Assembly: GCA_900404475.1 (NCBI GenBank)
Contig: OUQQ01000066.1
Coordinates: 23,262 to 50,234, forward strand
DNA: 26,973 nt
DNA from: Spongospora subterranea
Lineage: Eukaryota; Endomyxa; Phytomyxea; Plasmodiophorida; Plasmodiophoridae
Direction: 5' to 3'
Part shown: positions 9,997 through 21,470 of the stretch, in pieces
Numbering within the stretch: position 1 is the stretch's first letter
Layout of the letters: each line of letters opens with the position of its first letter
Made by a program: the position numbers and the translations under genes
The notes under the pieces: model-generated
Told to the model about the DNA's origin: nothing
The model's input: only the letters and a program-made list of their open reading frames with translations
Databases searched by the model: none

Positions 9997-10610
9997 CGAA
10001 TAATGGGTTTGTCGGGGAGGAAAGACAGTCGATTTCCGGGCGATCTCTACGAAAGGGTCATCCTTCCCCCCCTGGGTCAGGGAGTCGGGCTCCACGGAGT
10101 CCGTGACGGACCACCGGATCATCACCACACCAGTCAGAGAATCGCACCAAGTGATAATCAGGTTCCCGGTCGGAGACTTGCCAATATGGTTGCGACTTAA
10201 GGATACAAGCGATGTTAAGATCAACATCATGATCAATATTGGCCCTTAATTATATTGGGTTATAAATACTGCTCAACGATTCACTTCTGAACAATTCTGG
10301 AACACTTTTCCCAGGATATAACAGTCTTTTTTCATCCTGATGGTCATTCAAATGGCAATAGCGTTCGTGGGATGTTATAAAAAACCGGAGTTTTTCCGAC
10401 CAATTTCTCCAAGTACACTTTGAACGGGAGTTCACACTCTCCTTGTCCATGTTTGGCATGCTTCCCTTGCCACCAAAGCCAAGCGCTTTCGCACCCGTAC
10501 CGTCTGAAACAACATTGACGAATGCTAAACTATTAGAAGAATCGGAGATTTAGGAAAATGCACATGATTAACGACAACAATGATGACATATGTAGAATTA
10601 TGAAAATAGT
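9997..10610. other. Spacer with weak minus-strand coding signal at about 10250-10530
   Basis: Bases 9997-10249 are upstream of the RBM28/Nop4 gene. Between 10530 and 10250 the minus strand has an acceptor-like TTGTTTCAG followed by two overlapping protein-like frames, one with ALGFGGKGSMPNMDKES and one with FKVYLEKLVGKTPVFYN. Neither has a clear start and I could not join them into one model. This may be a small gene or an alternative 3' end of the Def1-like gene. I recognise no family. Confidence 0.25.
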
Positions 10611-13436
10611 TCATTGATGATTGGTCCAATGAGGATATCCACGATTAGTTGCCTCACCATAACCACTGTGGTGGTTGGTGAATCCCTGGAAGTTCTGGGA
10701 TGGCGAATACATTTGTCCTTGCTGCCCGGCGTAACCATACGACGATTGCTGCACGGGAGACGAATCGGGGCGACGATCGAACGAATTGTGGCCGACAGAC
10801 CCCTCGGGGTTGTCACGACCTCCAGTTGCCCCATTTCCTTGGAACTGCTGCTGCTGTAAAAGCTGCCGATGCTGTAAATCCTGCATCTGCTGCCAGGAAC
10901 TCTGATCATACTGATACACCTGGGGAGTATTCACCGGAACCGCACCGTCATGATCAGGTTCAGATTTTCCAGATGCTGAAGCCTGCTCTCCTTGAAGAAT
11001 GTTCGGGGATTGTAGGAAAGAACCAGATTGATGTACGTTCGCGTTTTCAACGTAGTCGGGTTGACCTACGAACGCTGGGCGTGGCACAGAGCCCTGATAT
11101 CCTCCTTGATATCCAACCTGAGACGATTGCTGATATTGTGGATAGTGTGGGCGAAACCCAGGAGGACCGTATCCTTGTTGACTTTGACCATAGTATTGTG
11201 GCATATATGGAGGATAAGCATAAGGCTGAGCGTAACCAACGGGGATAGGCCCAGAGGAATATGACGGATGACCATGATAGCCACCGCGAGATCGATCAAC
11301 CTGTTGACCTTGATGATGGCGTTGCTTGTTGTTCCTTGAAGAATTGTTGCGGTTAGAATCGGACATAGAAGGTTGCTTAGACTGAGATTCTTTCTCTGAA
11401 GCGCTCCCACCTTGTGCGAACGGCGCCTGGGGTTGCGATGGAGGCTCAGAAAACTCGGATGAATTCTGTACAAACTCATCATGGGAATGAACATTCCGGG
11501 TGCCACTGGAACCACGATCACCCCTGCGAGGTTTAGACCCGCGAACATTGTTATAAGCAGGTTGCCTTGGCCTGGATGGTCGCTGCGGATGTTGGACATA
11601 TGGGTCATAATAGGTAGGACCGCCGCTGGAATCTTGTTCGTACCCCATATAGGAATGCACGTTATAAGAAGGGTACAGCCCGAATTGCTGTGGATGCGGA
11701 ATGGCGTTGTCAGAAGGATATTGCTGCCGTACTTGAGGAGCGGCGGCAGATGAATCCTCCGACGATATACCATGATGATGCTGCAAAAGCTGCTGATTGT
11801 TGGCGTGATTTGAAAGAGGGTCTTGGCTTTCTTTCGTAGACTTGACAGACTCTAAATGTGAAGACGGAAGACCTTGAATGTCGCCCTCGCTGGATTCAAG
11901 TGAAAAACTGCCAAACTGTATCGTCGTGGAGTCGAACGATGACGCTTGCTGTGCAACGTACTCTGGGAGTATCACCGGATCAGAAAACAAGAATATATCT
12001 TGAACTGATGGCTCAGGCTTTTCGGTATCTTGGGCTGTAGATGCAACGGCTTGCTCTGGGGTTGAATTGTCGTCGGTGGATGTTGCTAAGGATGAATGAA
12101 CTTGGGGCACAGGTGTCTCCACCTCGGCATCAGGCTCGGGATTGGCCGAGCAAGCGGGCTCAGCGGTTGACCATGTACCAGTAATTTCGGCAACTGGCAC
12201 ACTCTGCTCCACTTCAGCGACTGATGCCACGGCTTGGTGCACCTTAGCAACAGGAACAGTTTCAACAGCAGGGGCTTTCTTGTCAAGATGACGCTTCATC
12301 ATTCCAGCCCACGTTGTCGTTGGTTTTAGCGCGCTGCTGTTTGAACTCAAAATATTCTGGTTGGCGGAAGCTGCAGCCTCTGATGCACCTTCGGTGCCAG
12401 AAAGAGCGGTTTTACTTGATTTGGAATCGTCCCCCCAACCTTTTGATGATTCCGAAGGAGGAGCTGGAGCTGATTCCCACCCACTAGACGACTCATTTTG
12501 CGCAGCAGGAGTAGGAACGGTTCCCCAGCCGGCAGCAGCCTTAGGTTCCGAGGCAGAAGCGGCAGGTGCTCCCCATCCAGACGAAGCATTGGGTTCCGAG
12601 GCAGAAGTGGCGGGTGTTCCCCATCCGGCAGAAACCTTCGGTTCCGAGGCAGCCGTTTCCCGTCCGGCAGAAGCCTTTGGTTCCGAGGGAGAAGTTCCCC
12701 ACCCGGAAGAAGCAGCTTTGAGTTCAGAGGAAGCAGTGGCAGCGGATCCCCATCCACCCGCCGCATTACCTTCTGATGCAGTAGTGGCAGTTTCTCCAAA
12801 TCCGGAAGAAGCATTTGACGGTTCCGACGATGCTACGGTCGGCTGTGGTTCGCCCCAGCCACCAGACGACGACAGTCCCCAATTGGACTGCGATGCGTTT
12901 GCAGCATTTGGCCTTGAGCCTTCGTCTTTAGCAGCTGCATGTCGGGGTAAACGGTTTTGCGGAGCACTGGTGAAGTTCCTTTCTCGGCGAAAATTTCCAG
13001 GAGTGTGGCTCTTGGGTTTGGTGGCATCATTGGTAACCTGAGGAATAGCTACATCTTTCTTACGCCTGACCTTTTTGCTCTTTACATTCCATTGCGAAGC
13101 GCTTTGGTCCTCGCTAGGTCGAAGATCTGTATTAAAACTAATCTAAATAGCTATGTTTGATAATCTGCGATAACCTATACCTTCAAAAGCGTTCATAAGA
13201 CCAGTATTGATTATTGTCGAGTTGAAGCTGCATTTTCGCAGAAAATCCACGACTTCAGCATTATTCCAATCAGGTTTTACTTCGCACACGAGTTCGAAAT
13301 GCTTTTGCTCAGAGGCCGTGAATTTTAGTTGGCGTTGAATCTCCTCAGACCTAGCCTGCGTATCGGGCGAGATCTGGGCGCCCCCTCTTTGACGCCCGGC
13401 CCCACGCCCATCATTATCATGGCCGCCCGTCATCAC
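10611..13436 (-). CDS. Def1-like RNA polymerase II degradation factor with CUE-like domain and WG repeats
   Basis: Two exons (13436-13181 and 13126-10611) give 923 residues. Residues about 30-85 form a CUE/UBA-like helical domain (EVKPDWNNAEVVDFL), followed by SQWNVKSKKVRRKK, an arrangement typical of fungal Def1. Def1 binds ubiquitin and Elongin/Cul3 to promote turnover of stalled RNA polymerase II. Residues about 160-330 hold nine Trp-Gly or Gly-Trp units (SGWGTS, AGWGTP, SGWGAP and others). After these comes TTTWAGMMKRHLDK, similar to the SWASM motif of fungal Def1. The rest is low complexity, rich in Gln, Ser, Pro, Tyr and Gly, with a short poly-Gln run (LLQQQQFQ). UBAP2/lingerer proteins are built alike and are the main alternative. 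The start is the upstream of two adjacent ATGs. Confidence 0.72.
12430..12890 (-). repeat. Degenerate tandem WG-repeat block inside the Def1-like gene
   Basis: About nine degenerate units of 15-25 codons repeat the theme Ser-Glu-Pro-Lys/Asn, small residues, then Gly-Trp-Gly. Examples are SEPKVSAGWGTP, SEPNASSGWGAP and SEPKAAAGWGTV. At the DNA level the GGTTCCGAGGCAG stretch recurs on the plus strand near 12542, 12593 and 12640, pointing to recent local duplication. Confidence 0.75.
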
Positions 13437-14256
13437 AATATTACCACCGATCGTATGAGTTCAACCTGGGACCGAAACTCCGTGTCGGTTCAACAGTGAC
13501 CGGCGCTTTGCCCCATAATAACGATCATAGATTAATGCGCAACTTGGGGACTCTGTACAGTACACGGGAAAGGCCGCCTCGCCATACCATTTCCAGTCCA
13601 TTTCCGACTGACTGTCGTCGGCAATCGCAACTGCTGCTTTCGGTTTGGTCATCCTCGTTGACAAAGCGAGAAATCGTGTCGTGCATTGTCGGGTCAGTGT
13701 GTGATATTTAGTTCTCGATCAAAACAAAATTTTGAAATGTGAAGGTGGCGTCCCACTTAGTGGAAATGATTGATGGCACTATTTGTATCATTTAACTTGC
13801 ACATATTTCAGCATCTGTTGTTGGTGTTTTATTTGCATTGCTGATACTGAGGCTGAGAGGCGCCGGCCTCTTGAACAAACATGCCGTATTCAAAATCTGA
13901 TCCTATAAACCCTTTCTGATTTTTTAAATTGTGCTGAGAAAACAAATCGAGTCTTCCTGAGGTCGCAGTGAATATCCCCTGAGTTCCATTCTTCTTTCCT
14001 CTTCACACCTATCCGGAAATCGACTTCAATCCACATTTTCGACGATGTTGCGGAGAGTGTTTGGTGTTACACAGATTGCGTAGGACTGCAGATTTTTGCG
14101 CGGTATTCCACCCCTGCACCTGTTGACGATACACAGGTGTAAGGCTGTCAGGTCACTGGAAGTCAACCCGACCTTTGCTGAGAAACACAAACAAGGGGGA
14201 AAGTCGAGGGATCATTTCATATTCGTCATTATAGCGAACTATCTCATCTTGGGTAA
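13437..14256. other. Divergent intergenic region between the Def1-like and Rb genes
   Basis: The two genes point away from each other across 820 bases, so both promoters should be here. On the minus strand at 13686-13461 there are two overlapping small frames (MHDTISRFVNEDDQTES and MSTRMTKPKAAVAIADD), which could be an upstream exon or a very small gene, but neither is convincing. Nothing else is recognised. Confidence 0.45.
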
Positions 14257-16756
14257 ATGGTGCCCATGATTACAATACCCATGGACGATCCTACAGCCAC
14301 GGCGTCGCCCGAGCATGGGGACTGCATGAGTGAGGTTGATACCACCATCGCATGGCTGCAAGCGCAATTCAACGTGTCAGGTCGGGTTATTGACAGGGCG
14401 TACGAGTGGTCGAAAGAAGCGAAACGTCGTGGATTCATCCAACAGGTGCGTTAGAAGCACAATCGTTCAAAGACCCTAGGGTTTTCCAATTTTTGTTCTT
14501 AACTCCGATGATATTGTAGGGATATGGGTCGTTAATCCCATACTGTGCTTTGCTTGAGGCCATTCATTTTTTTGGTGAACATGGGCAGCTGCATGCAACG
14601 TCGTTATTGCAGTTTTCTAAGCTTAGAATTGTTGATTTTTGCAAGGATATGAGTGTTTTTATCGGTCCGTTCAATTACAAGCTGCTTTGCTTTACTCATG
14701 TTTAGTACAGAAGAGTTCGGGTCCCATCTCACAGACCAATTTCTCGTTGAAGCACGCGCTTTTGTGGTCGGGTCGATTCAGCTTTGGGTTCTGTACTGCA
14801 AATACGAATCGATGTTCATTTCCAGATGGTCGACATCAGAAGACGAGTGTGTGGGTCAGTTATCTAGAAACGCATGGTTTGTTTCTGACTGTCAGTCAGC
14901 TACATTATTTGCATGCGGGTGGCTGCTGTTTCTGTGTTTGCGAGCTGAATTAAGCGTGACATATACTTCAAAGTGTTCAGAAGACCTCTACCGCCTTTTC
15001 ACCGTCCTCACAGCTGTTATTGAGAAACTTGCGTCTCTTCGGACGCCAATCAGACAAGCGTAATCTCCAGTTTGTTAATGCAAACCTATCTGACAATTAA
15101 TTAGTGAAATGGTTCCTATCACTGATAATATATCTGGAATCAGTGAGTGCCTATTTAATCTTGTTATACAACGCTTGGTCGATCAGGGCGTTTGGCATGA
15201 TGACGACCTAGTGGAATCTGCAGCTGAACTTGGGCGTCACATCGATATGATCATTTGCGCCAAAGACGCAGGTTGTCCATAGTCAAGCTTTTCAACTTTC
15301 TATCGTTACTCATTTTTCAACAGTACCGTCATGTTGGCTTTTGGACGGACGTGTTGTTTTTTCAGCTCAGTTGAAACAAAATTGTGGTTGTCGACTAGAT
15401 CCTGAACTTTTTCCTGTTACTCGTTCACCTATAAAAGCGACAGCCAGTACACCAGTAAAAACTCTGTTTGATGCATAATCCGTTTTGACAATTTCCGTCA
15501 GGTTTCTCTCATGATGCAGTCTGTTTCTTGGCTCTCAAGCCATTCTCAGTTGACGGGGGCAAAACTCTCTCAACTATGTATTGACGTCTGGCCTTCGTTT
15601 TCTGAAACTCGTCTGAATGATGTTTTGCAAGCCCATAAGAATGTTTGTAAAATGTGATTTCAATGGCTGTTTTTCTAAATTTTACTGTATTAGCGTGACT
15701 TTCGATATGGCTCCCACGATCCCAGCATCATTGTGCATCGCTGCGATTTATCGATACAGCTGTTTTTCTTTTTGCTAGATAGTTTGGTTCGCCATGAACT
15801 GTCTCTTCAGTCTGACGCAGATAGTAGATGTGACCTTTCCTACTGGCTGGATTCAAGAACATTTCAAACAACGCTGCTATACTGCTCCACACAGGTTAGG
15901 ACTTACACTTCTGATTTCGTTCAAAAAACTAATGGGATTATGTGTAGATCGTCGTTGGTGCATACAGGATTAATATATCTTCACAGGAGGAGTAAGATAT
16001 TGTTTGTCTGGATATCAATATGTATAATTCACGAACATAGGTTAATATCCAGTTTTGAAATTTCTGCGTTAGAATGCGTCAGCGTCATGCGGAACATTTT
16101 GGCGTCGTCCGTAATCAACGATGACCAGATTCGAAACCATTTCTTTGGGCTTTATCAATTGTTTATAATTCATTACGCTTGGAAAGACGTGCCTTCATTG
16201 CTATCTGGCACATGCTCCAAGAAGCATTGTAAGCTTTACCATTTTTCTTGAATGCTAATCGTTTTGACTTGGTGCTTTTCAGCTCATTTTCGTGTTCTGG
16301 TTCGAGCAGCTCATACTCTTTCCATGAGGTCTCTGCAATATATTTCGAGGTCTGTGATGGTCGATTCCATCGAATCACGCTCCATGTCTATTATCAAGCA
16401 TATAATCAAAGAATACCCAGGTAAATTTGGAAAACCGGTTGTCTAATGTTCACTAACAGTTTTCAAGTGCCATTATTAAGTGACGTTGGTCTGGATGTGA
16501 TCATTGCTTGTTCTGTCTTTGCGCTTGCAAAATTAGCCAGTAATTCCTCGGTGCAGCTTGTATCTACTTATCAAATGATTTGTCGATACCGCTCCGTTTT
16601 CCAACATATAAGCGGACAAGTAAGTTTCGAATGAAGCTTTTTTTCTTGTCGCCAACTTTGTGGTAGAAACTCATCAAGTTCTATAACGAAAGATTTGTCC
16701 CGACTTTGAAGCCGTTCCTATTCTCCAGAGACACATCTACTCATGCAGTCAAATAG
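14257..16756 (+). CDS. Retinoblastoma-family pocket protein
   Basis: Pocket proteins repress E2F-driven transcription and gate entry into S phase. Twelve exons (14257-14445, 14520-14664, 14711-15059, 15105-15271, 15324-15454, 15502-15642, 15694-15894, 15948-15991, 16041-16228, 16283-16420, 16468-16619, 16667-16756) total 1935 bases, 644 residues, in frame. The N-terminal cyclin-like domain shows VIDRAYEWSKEAK and ATSLLQFSKLRIVDF, then FACGWLLFLCLRAEL. The spacer ends in WLLDGRVVF. The A pocket starts TPVSLMMQSVSWL and includes FQTTLLYCSTQIVVGAY. The B pocket includes LLSDVGLDVIIACSVFALAK and KLIKFYNERFVPTLK. The protein ends about 14 residues after the B pocket, so the C-terminal E2F/DP-binding domain of animal Rb is missing. 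A second ATG at 14281 is an alternative start. Rb-E2F control is known in chytrids, animals, plants and amoebae but lost in most fungi. Confidence 0.88.
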
Positions 16757-16996
16757 CTTCTTGCTTTATAATCGCTTTTGTACTGTAAGTTAGCGCTTGT
16801 AAATCGTGAATATACAGTCAATGGTCATGACAGGTCAAGTCGGAGGTTTGTTGGACATACGTTGGAAACCCCTTTGGCATCATTCTTGTTTAATCCAGCT
16901 GCAAAAACCTATGCAATAATGTTATTTGTAAAGTATTATTATCTATCATTATATTCAATTTTGCTATATCGAGATTGAGCATTGCGTTCACGTCAA

Positions 16997-19747
16997 TTAA
17001 CATAGAGCGTCGTCCCTCTTGGCATGACGGACGTTCTTTTTCCTCATAGCCGGATCAAGAATCTGCTTGCGAATGCGAACATGTTTTGGTGTTATCTCCA
17101 CCATCTCATCTTCCAGTATATATGTTAATGCCTTCTCAATTGGCATTGCTCGTGGCGGAGCGAGGCGAACTGTAGATCCAACGTTGGTTGATATAGCAGA
17201 ATTTGATTTCGAGTACTTGTTACCTGCGTCATCCGAACCAGCCGACCGAATATTTGTCAGTTTTTTTGCTCGAACTGGATTTACATCTAAATCCTGTTCT
17301 CGATTATTTTCACCAATAATCATTCCTTCATAACATGTCTCTCCAGGTCTGGAAACACGGTTACGTTATGTTCACACCACAAGATAGAGGCAATAATACC
17401 CAATAAAAAGAATGCCTCGTGCTTCAAGAGAAGCGAGGGCATATGCTGTTGACTCCCCGCGGGCTGATTTTTTCATTATCATTGCAGTTCTACACATGCA
17501 GGGATACAAACTCACCTTGAGAAACGAGAACACCCTTTCGGTCTTGATTGGAAACGTCGGCTTTTCTTTGATACGAATGGAAAGCTGAGCACATGATTCC
17601 TGATAGATTGGACAATTATCGCGATGAATATAACGATTGGATCTAAAAACATACCATTTCCTCGGGTGTCTGTCTGAAACTCGTTTCTATACCCTAAAAG
17701 GAGGCGCGATGGAATATGGAATATCAAACGCGACCGACTATCATTGTCAGAATTGTATTCTAATAATGTGGCTCCGCGGCGTTGCATTTTATCAATTACG
17801 CAACTGTCATATTCTTTTTCAACGTCAATTGTGACCTAAGATCATATCGATTTGATATACTGCGACAAATTACCAAGCAGTTATTACCTCCTCCCATGGC
17901 TCCTGAACATGTCCTGTCTCAGGATCTGTTCGGAACAAAACGCGGGGAGGAGAAACACATAGCTCAAATCCTTCACGCCGCATTTGCTCAATGAGAATAC
18001 CCATTTGTAATTCCCCTCTTCCCTGAAATGTACAATTGTAACGCCTTTGAAAATTCAAGAAAACGGAACACTACCTGCACTTCAACACTTTCGCTACTGT
18101 AAGTGCCAGGGCGCAGCACAATCGCGACATTATTTTCACATTCCTTATTCTGAAAGACGTTAGAAAACAGCATGAAACGGCGGCACAGCAATTTACCAAT
18201 CGATTTTTAATTACGGTTGATGTCAACTGATTACCGTCTTGGCCAGCTAATGGACCTAGGACACCTTTGAACAATACTACTACAGAAATGCAATAGGTAG
18301 TCACCATCATTCACGGAAAAGGTCATGGAAATCGTAGGTGGGTCCAAAGGAAGAGATTTGATAGGTTCGACAACTTCCGCAGACGCTACTGTATCAGTGA
18401 CCCCAGCCCTCAATCCAGCAAGAGATACAATATCGCCGGCTCCAGCATATTCAAGCTCTGCAGATCAAAGTGTCATTGATGTCAAGCCGGCAATAAAACC
18501 CAACGTACCAACTCGGGAAAGTCCCTCCCGAGACATTAGTCGGGTAATCTTGCCCTCGGCAACAACTGTGCCAGATCTGTCAAGGCATCGGATAAAGTCT
18601 CCAACCTTGGCGATTCCCCCATACACCTGATCATGAAATGAAAAACATGCAGCTCTGGTTGTTTGAATCAAGCATACCTTTCCAGTAACAACACGGCCAA
18701 CGTATGAATCTTGTTCGATAGATGTGACAAGCATTCGAAAAGGGTCCTCTCTAGAAACCGACGGCGCCGGTATGTGGGAGATAATAGCATCAAACAATGG
18801 TATCAGGGTCTTTGCCGGATCGTTTTCCTAAAAAGGTCTTAACTTTTTGGCAAGATGAGATTCCCGTTGATTTACATCTGCAAGGTCCGATACGGCCCAA
18901 CCTTGTTTGGCCGAGCAGTATAGGATGGGGAATTCCAGCTGGGCGTCATTTGCATCCAAATTGACGAACTATGAAAACATAATTAAAGTAAATCCTCATT
19001 CGTACTAACAATTATGGTCACCAAATCGAAAACTTCATTTTCGACACCACCTGGAACACGTCGAGCTGGACGATCGACTTTATTCACGACAACGATAGGC
19101 AATAGATTAGCTTTCAAAGCCTTGCTTAATACAAATTTTGTTTGCGGCATGGGACCTTCCGAAGCGTCCACCTTTAAAAACTTAACAGAGGCAAATGCAC
19201 ATGGATGAAAGAATCATACCACAAGGACGATGCCCTCAACCATTGATATAATCCGTTCCACCTCCCCTCCAAAATCAGAGTGGCCAGGGGTATCTACAAC
19301 GTTCAAGACGTGACCCTTATACTGGAGCCTGGTGCATTTTGACATGATTGTAATTCCTGAAATATCAAGTTCAGATATGGCGACGTAGTATGAAAAGCAA
19401 ACACAACCTCGTTCCTTCTCCAGCGCGATATTGTCCATGACTCGGTCACCAGTAATTTGGCATCCAGCTTGAAGTAACATTCTAACACACAAATATGCAA
19501 TATGAGTTCGGTTCAAACATCTACCATATTCATTTCGATTACTCGTTCACAAGCGTCGTTTTTCCATGATCTAGCAATACATTTCTCAGTAGTTTGTTCA
19601 TGATGCAGCCTACTACGAAAATTACGTACCGACGTGCGCAACAATAGCAATATTCCTGATCCTTTCGATAGCAGGCATATCGCATACCGAAAAGCAGCGC
19701 CTTATTACGGAGGAGGAATGGCGATGAACATATTGTAAAAGTCTCAT
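16997..19747 (-). CDS. typA: TypA/BipA-type translational GTPase with mitochondrial presequence
   Basis: TypA/BipA is a ribosome-binding GTPase of the EF-G superfamily. Seventeen exons total 1926 bases, 641 residues. In order they are 19747-19630, 19570-19543, 19481-19408, 19356-19220, 19171-19022, 18968-18876, 18827-18678, 18626-18509, 18457-18305, 18264-18197, 18149-18075, 18022-17888, 17835-17655, 17599-17516, 17463-17400, 17348-17224 and 17169-16997. The G motifs are [30 protein letters not shown] and NKVDRP. The C-terminal half has [35 protein letters not shown] and [13 protein letters not shown], diagnostic for TypA. The first 20 residues ([20 protein letters not shown]) are basic, lack acidic residues and end in a classical R-C-F-S cleavage pattern, so a mitochondrial location is likely. 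The open frame extends upstream only through a GTG, so the ATG at 19747 is preferred. The gene converges on the Rb gene, 240 bases away. Confidence 0.93.
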
Positions 19748-20076
19748 GCCTGACCAGACCAGAGAGGGAAATGATCTCCTGCACGAGGATGATGGCAATA
19801 CGGAATGAGGGGTAGCCCGTAGCACCTGGGGCACAGGGGTAGTCACTATTCACATATGTACACTGGGACAACAGCACCAAGTCGGGGGCAGCCCGCAGTC
19901 GTTCCAACCAGTTCCGCCCCTGGTGTACTGTGTGTACATCGCTCGCGGACATACACCACTGACTGGGGAAAAATGGTCGAGATTGTTGAGAATATGAGAA
20001 GATTGTTTAATACTGTAGGTGAACTGTAATATTAATCGGGACCAATATTGGATAGGCTGATCGATGGGGATGGATC
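19748..20076. other. Intergenic region between GPN1 and TypA genes
   Basis: These 329 bases follow the GPN1 stop and precede the TypA start, both on the minus strand. They should contain the TypA promoter. I see no exon, tRNA or repeat. Confidence 0.5.
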
Positions 20077-21269
20077 TTAGACCGTTTTCTCCTGTTGGTC
20101 ACGGAGCACCGCCATGTATTCTTCAAAATCTCGGCGATCCTGTTCATAGTCGAAGTTGTCAAATGGTTCGTCGTTGCTATCCGTCGCCGCCGAGTCCTCA
20201 CATTCAGGTTCCTCCTCAATAGGAGCTAACGGCGCCTTAGCAGCATCGATCACAACATCAGGCGCCGCCATCTGAGCTTTAGCCTGTTCGACTCGCTGTT
20301 CAGTTATCTTGTTAACTTCCTCCTGCCTTTCCCGCATCCTCTCTTCGAGGAACGGCAGATACTCTGACGCGTATTCCTCCACACATGTGTCCAAACACGT
20401 AAAGAATTCGTCAATACCTTGACCTGTCATCGATGATACACCAACACATTTAATATTCTTGTAAAACTCCTCCATGACAAACGCAAGAGATCTAGTCAGC
20501 GTTGACATGAAAGTCTTTTCTGATTGCAGGGCCTCTTCAAACAATTCGATATCGTTCATCCAATCTTCGGCAAACTGATGAGAGACAACATCGATCTTAT
20601 TGAATACAATGAGAAATGGCAGCTTCGTCTTATACATAATACTGCAAGCATATGTCATATTTGACATAAAGGTGGCAGCGCTTTGCGAACGAGGGGTATC
20701 GATTACATAAACAATAACAGTTGGGCAAGACGATGCCAGTGATTCAGTTATGATTTGACCTTTCGGACGGCAATGATGAGCAAATGATCAACTAACAATA
20801 TTCGCCATTCTCACCTGAAGCTGACCACGTGAATACCTCGATCTGTCCAGGAGTGTCTATGAAAACATAATCCAACGTAGACGCGGCCTTCTCGATATGA
20901 TCTACAACTTGATCGAATCGTGTAGAAAACAGGTTCAAAGAGGTGACAATCGCACCATTCGGACCCTACAATTTATGAGTTCCAATGAACTCCCTATATT
21001 GCAAAACTGCCTACGAGTTTATAATTCTCCATAACCGACTTGTAATCCACTGTATCCCTAATATCGATATTGACGCGATATGGAACAGACGAAACCGCTG
21101 GATCCAGGTTCAGGATATACGATGGACGGTTTTTCTGTGCGAGATGAGACACGATCCGTTGCATGAAGGTTGTTTTGCCACTGCCGGCCATTCCAATAAC
21201 AATACATGTTGTTGGTTTGGTAGCGGGTGCTGGTGAAGATGACGCCGTGTCAGCGCCGTCGGCAACCAT
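20077..21269 (-). CDS. GPN1: GPN-loop GTPase 1 (XAB1/Npa3), RNA polymerase II import factor
   Basis: GPN1 assembles with GPN2/GPN3 and is needed for nuclear import of RNA polymerase II. Three exons (21269-21015, 20965-20815, 20759-20077) give 362 residues. The P-loop is GMAGSGKTT (about residues 25-33). The family signature GPN tripeptide lies in [13 protein letters not shown]. The switch region [15 protein letters not shown] is intact, and the guanine-specificity motif is NKID. The C-terminal third is a charged helix with many Glu, Gln and Arg residues and an acidic tail. Length is close to that of human GPN1 (374) and yeast Npa3 (385). The product works in the nucleocytoplasmic trafficking of the polymerase whose turnover is the presumed job of the Def1-like gene nearby, though the closeness is probably chance. 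Confidence 0.96.
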
Positions 21270-21470
21270 TTTTCAATATCACACCCAGATTACTGTTCGG
21301 ATATCGGACGGGATTTCCCGAATAGTCCGTGATGGTTTTGGGCCAACTGCGTACAGTCGTTACTGTACTGTGACTGATTTATCATCAAAACACTGGCAAG
21401 TTCCCGATGGGCTGTATCGAAATAAGGCTCAAACCGTTCTTTTTTTAACTATAAAAACGACGGCAACGTG

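Noticed and set aside
10003..10236. Extension of the RBM28/Nop4 protein upstream to an ATG at 10236
   Set aside because: The extra 80 residues have no family counterpart, and the first RRM follows soon after the ATG at 9996, as in relatives.
12347..12814. Open frames of 92 to 226 codons on both strands across the Def1-like repeat region
   Set aside because: They are shadows of the WG-repeat coding frame: repetitive DNA with a period divisible by three stays open in several frames. The true frame continues the 13126-10611 exon.
13461..13686. Small minus-strand gene (MHDTISRFVNEDDQTES or MSTRMTKPKAAVAIADD)
   Set aside because: Two overlapping frames of under 70 codons with no motif and no clear splice partner; kept only as a remark in the intergenic entry.
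16778..16978. Plus-strand 66-codon frame between the Rb and TypA genes
   Set aside because: Short, low-quality composition, lying in the shared 3' spacer of two convergent genes.
19622..19846. Longer TypA N-terminus starting upstream of 19747
   Set aside because: The longer frame begins with GTG, not ATG. The ATG at 19747 gives a complete mitochondrial presequence.
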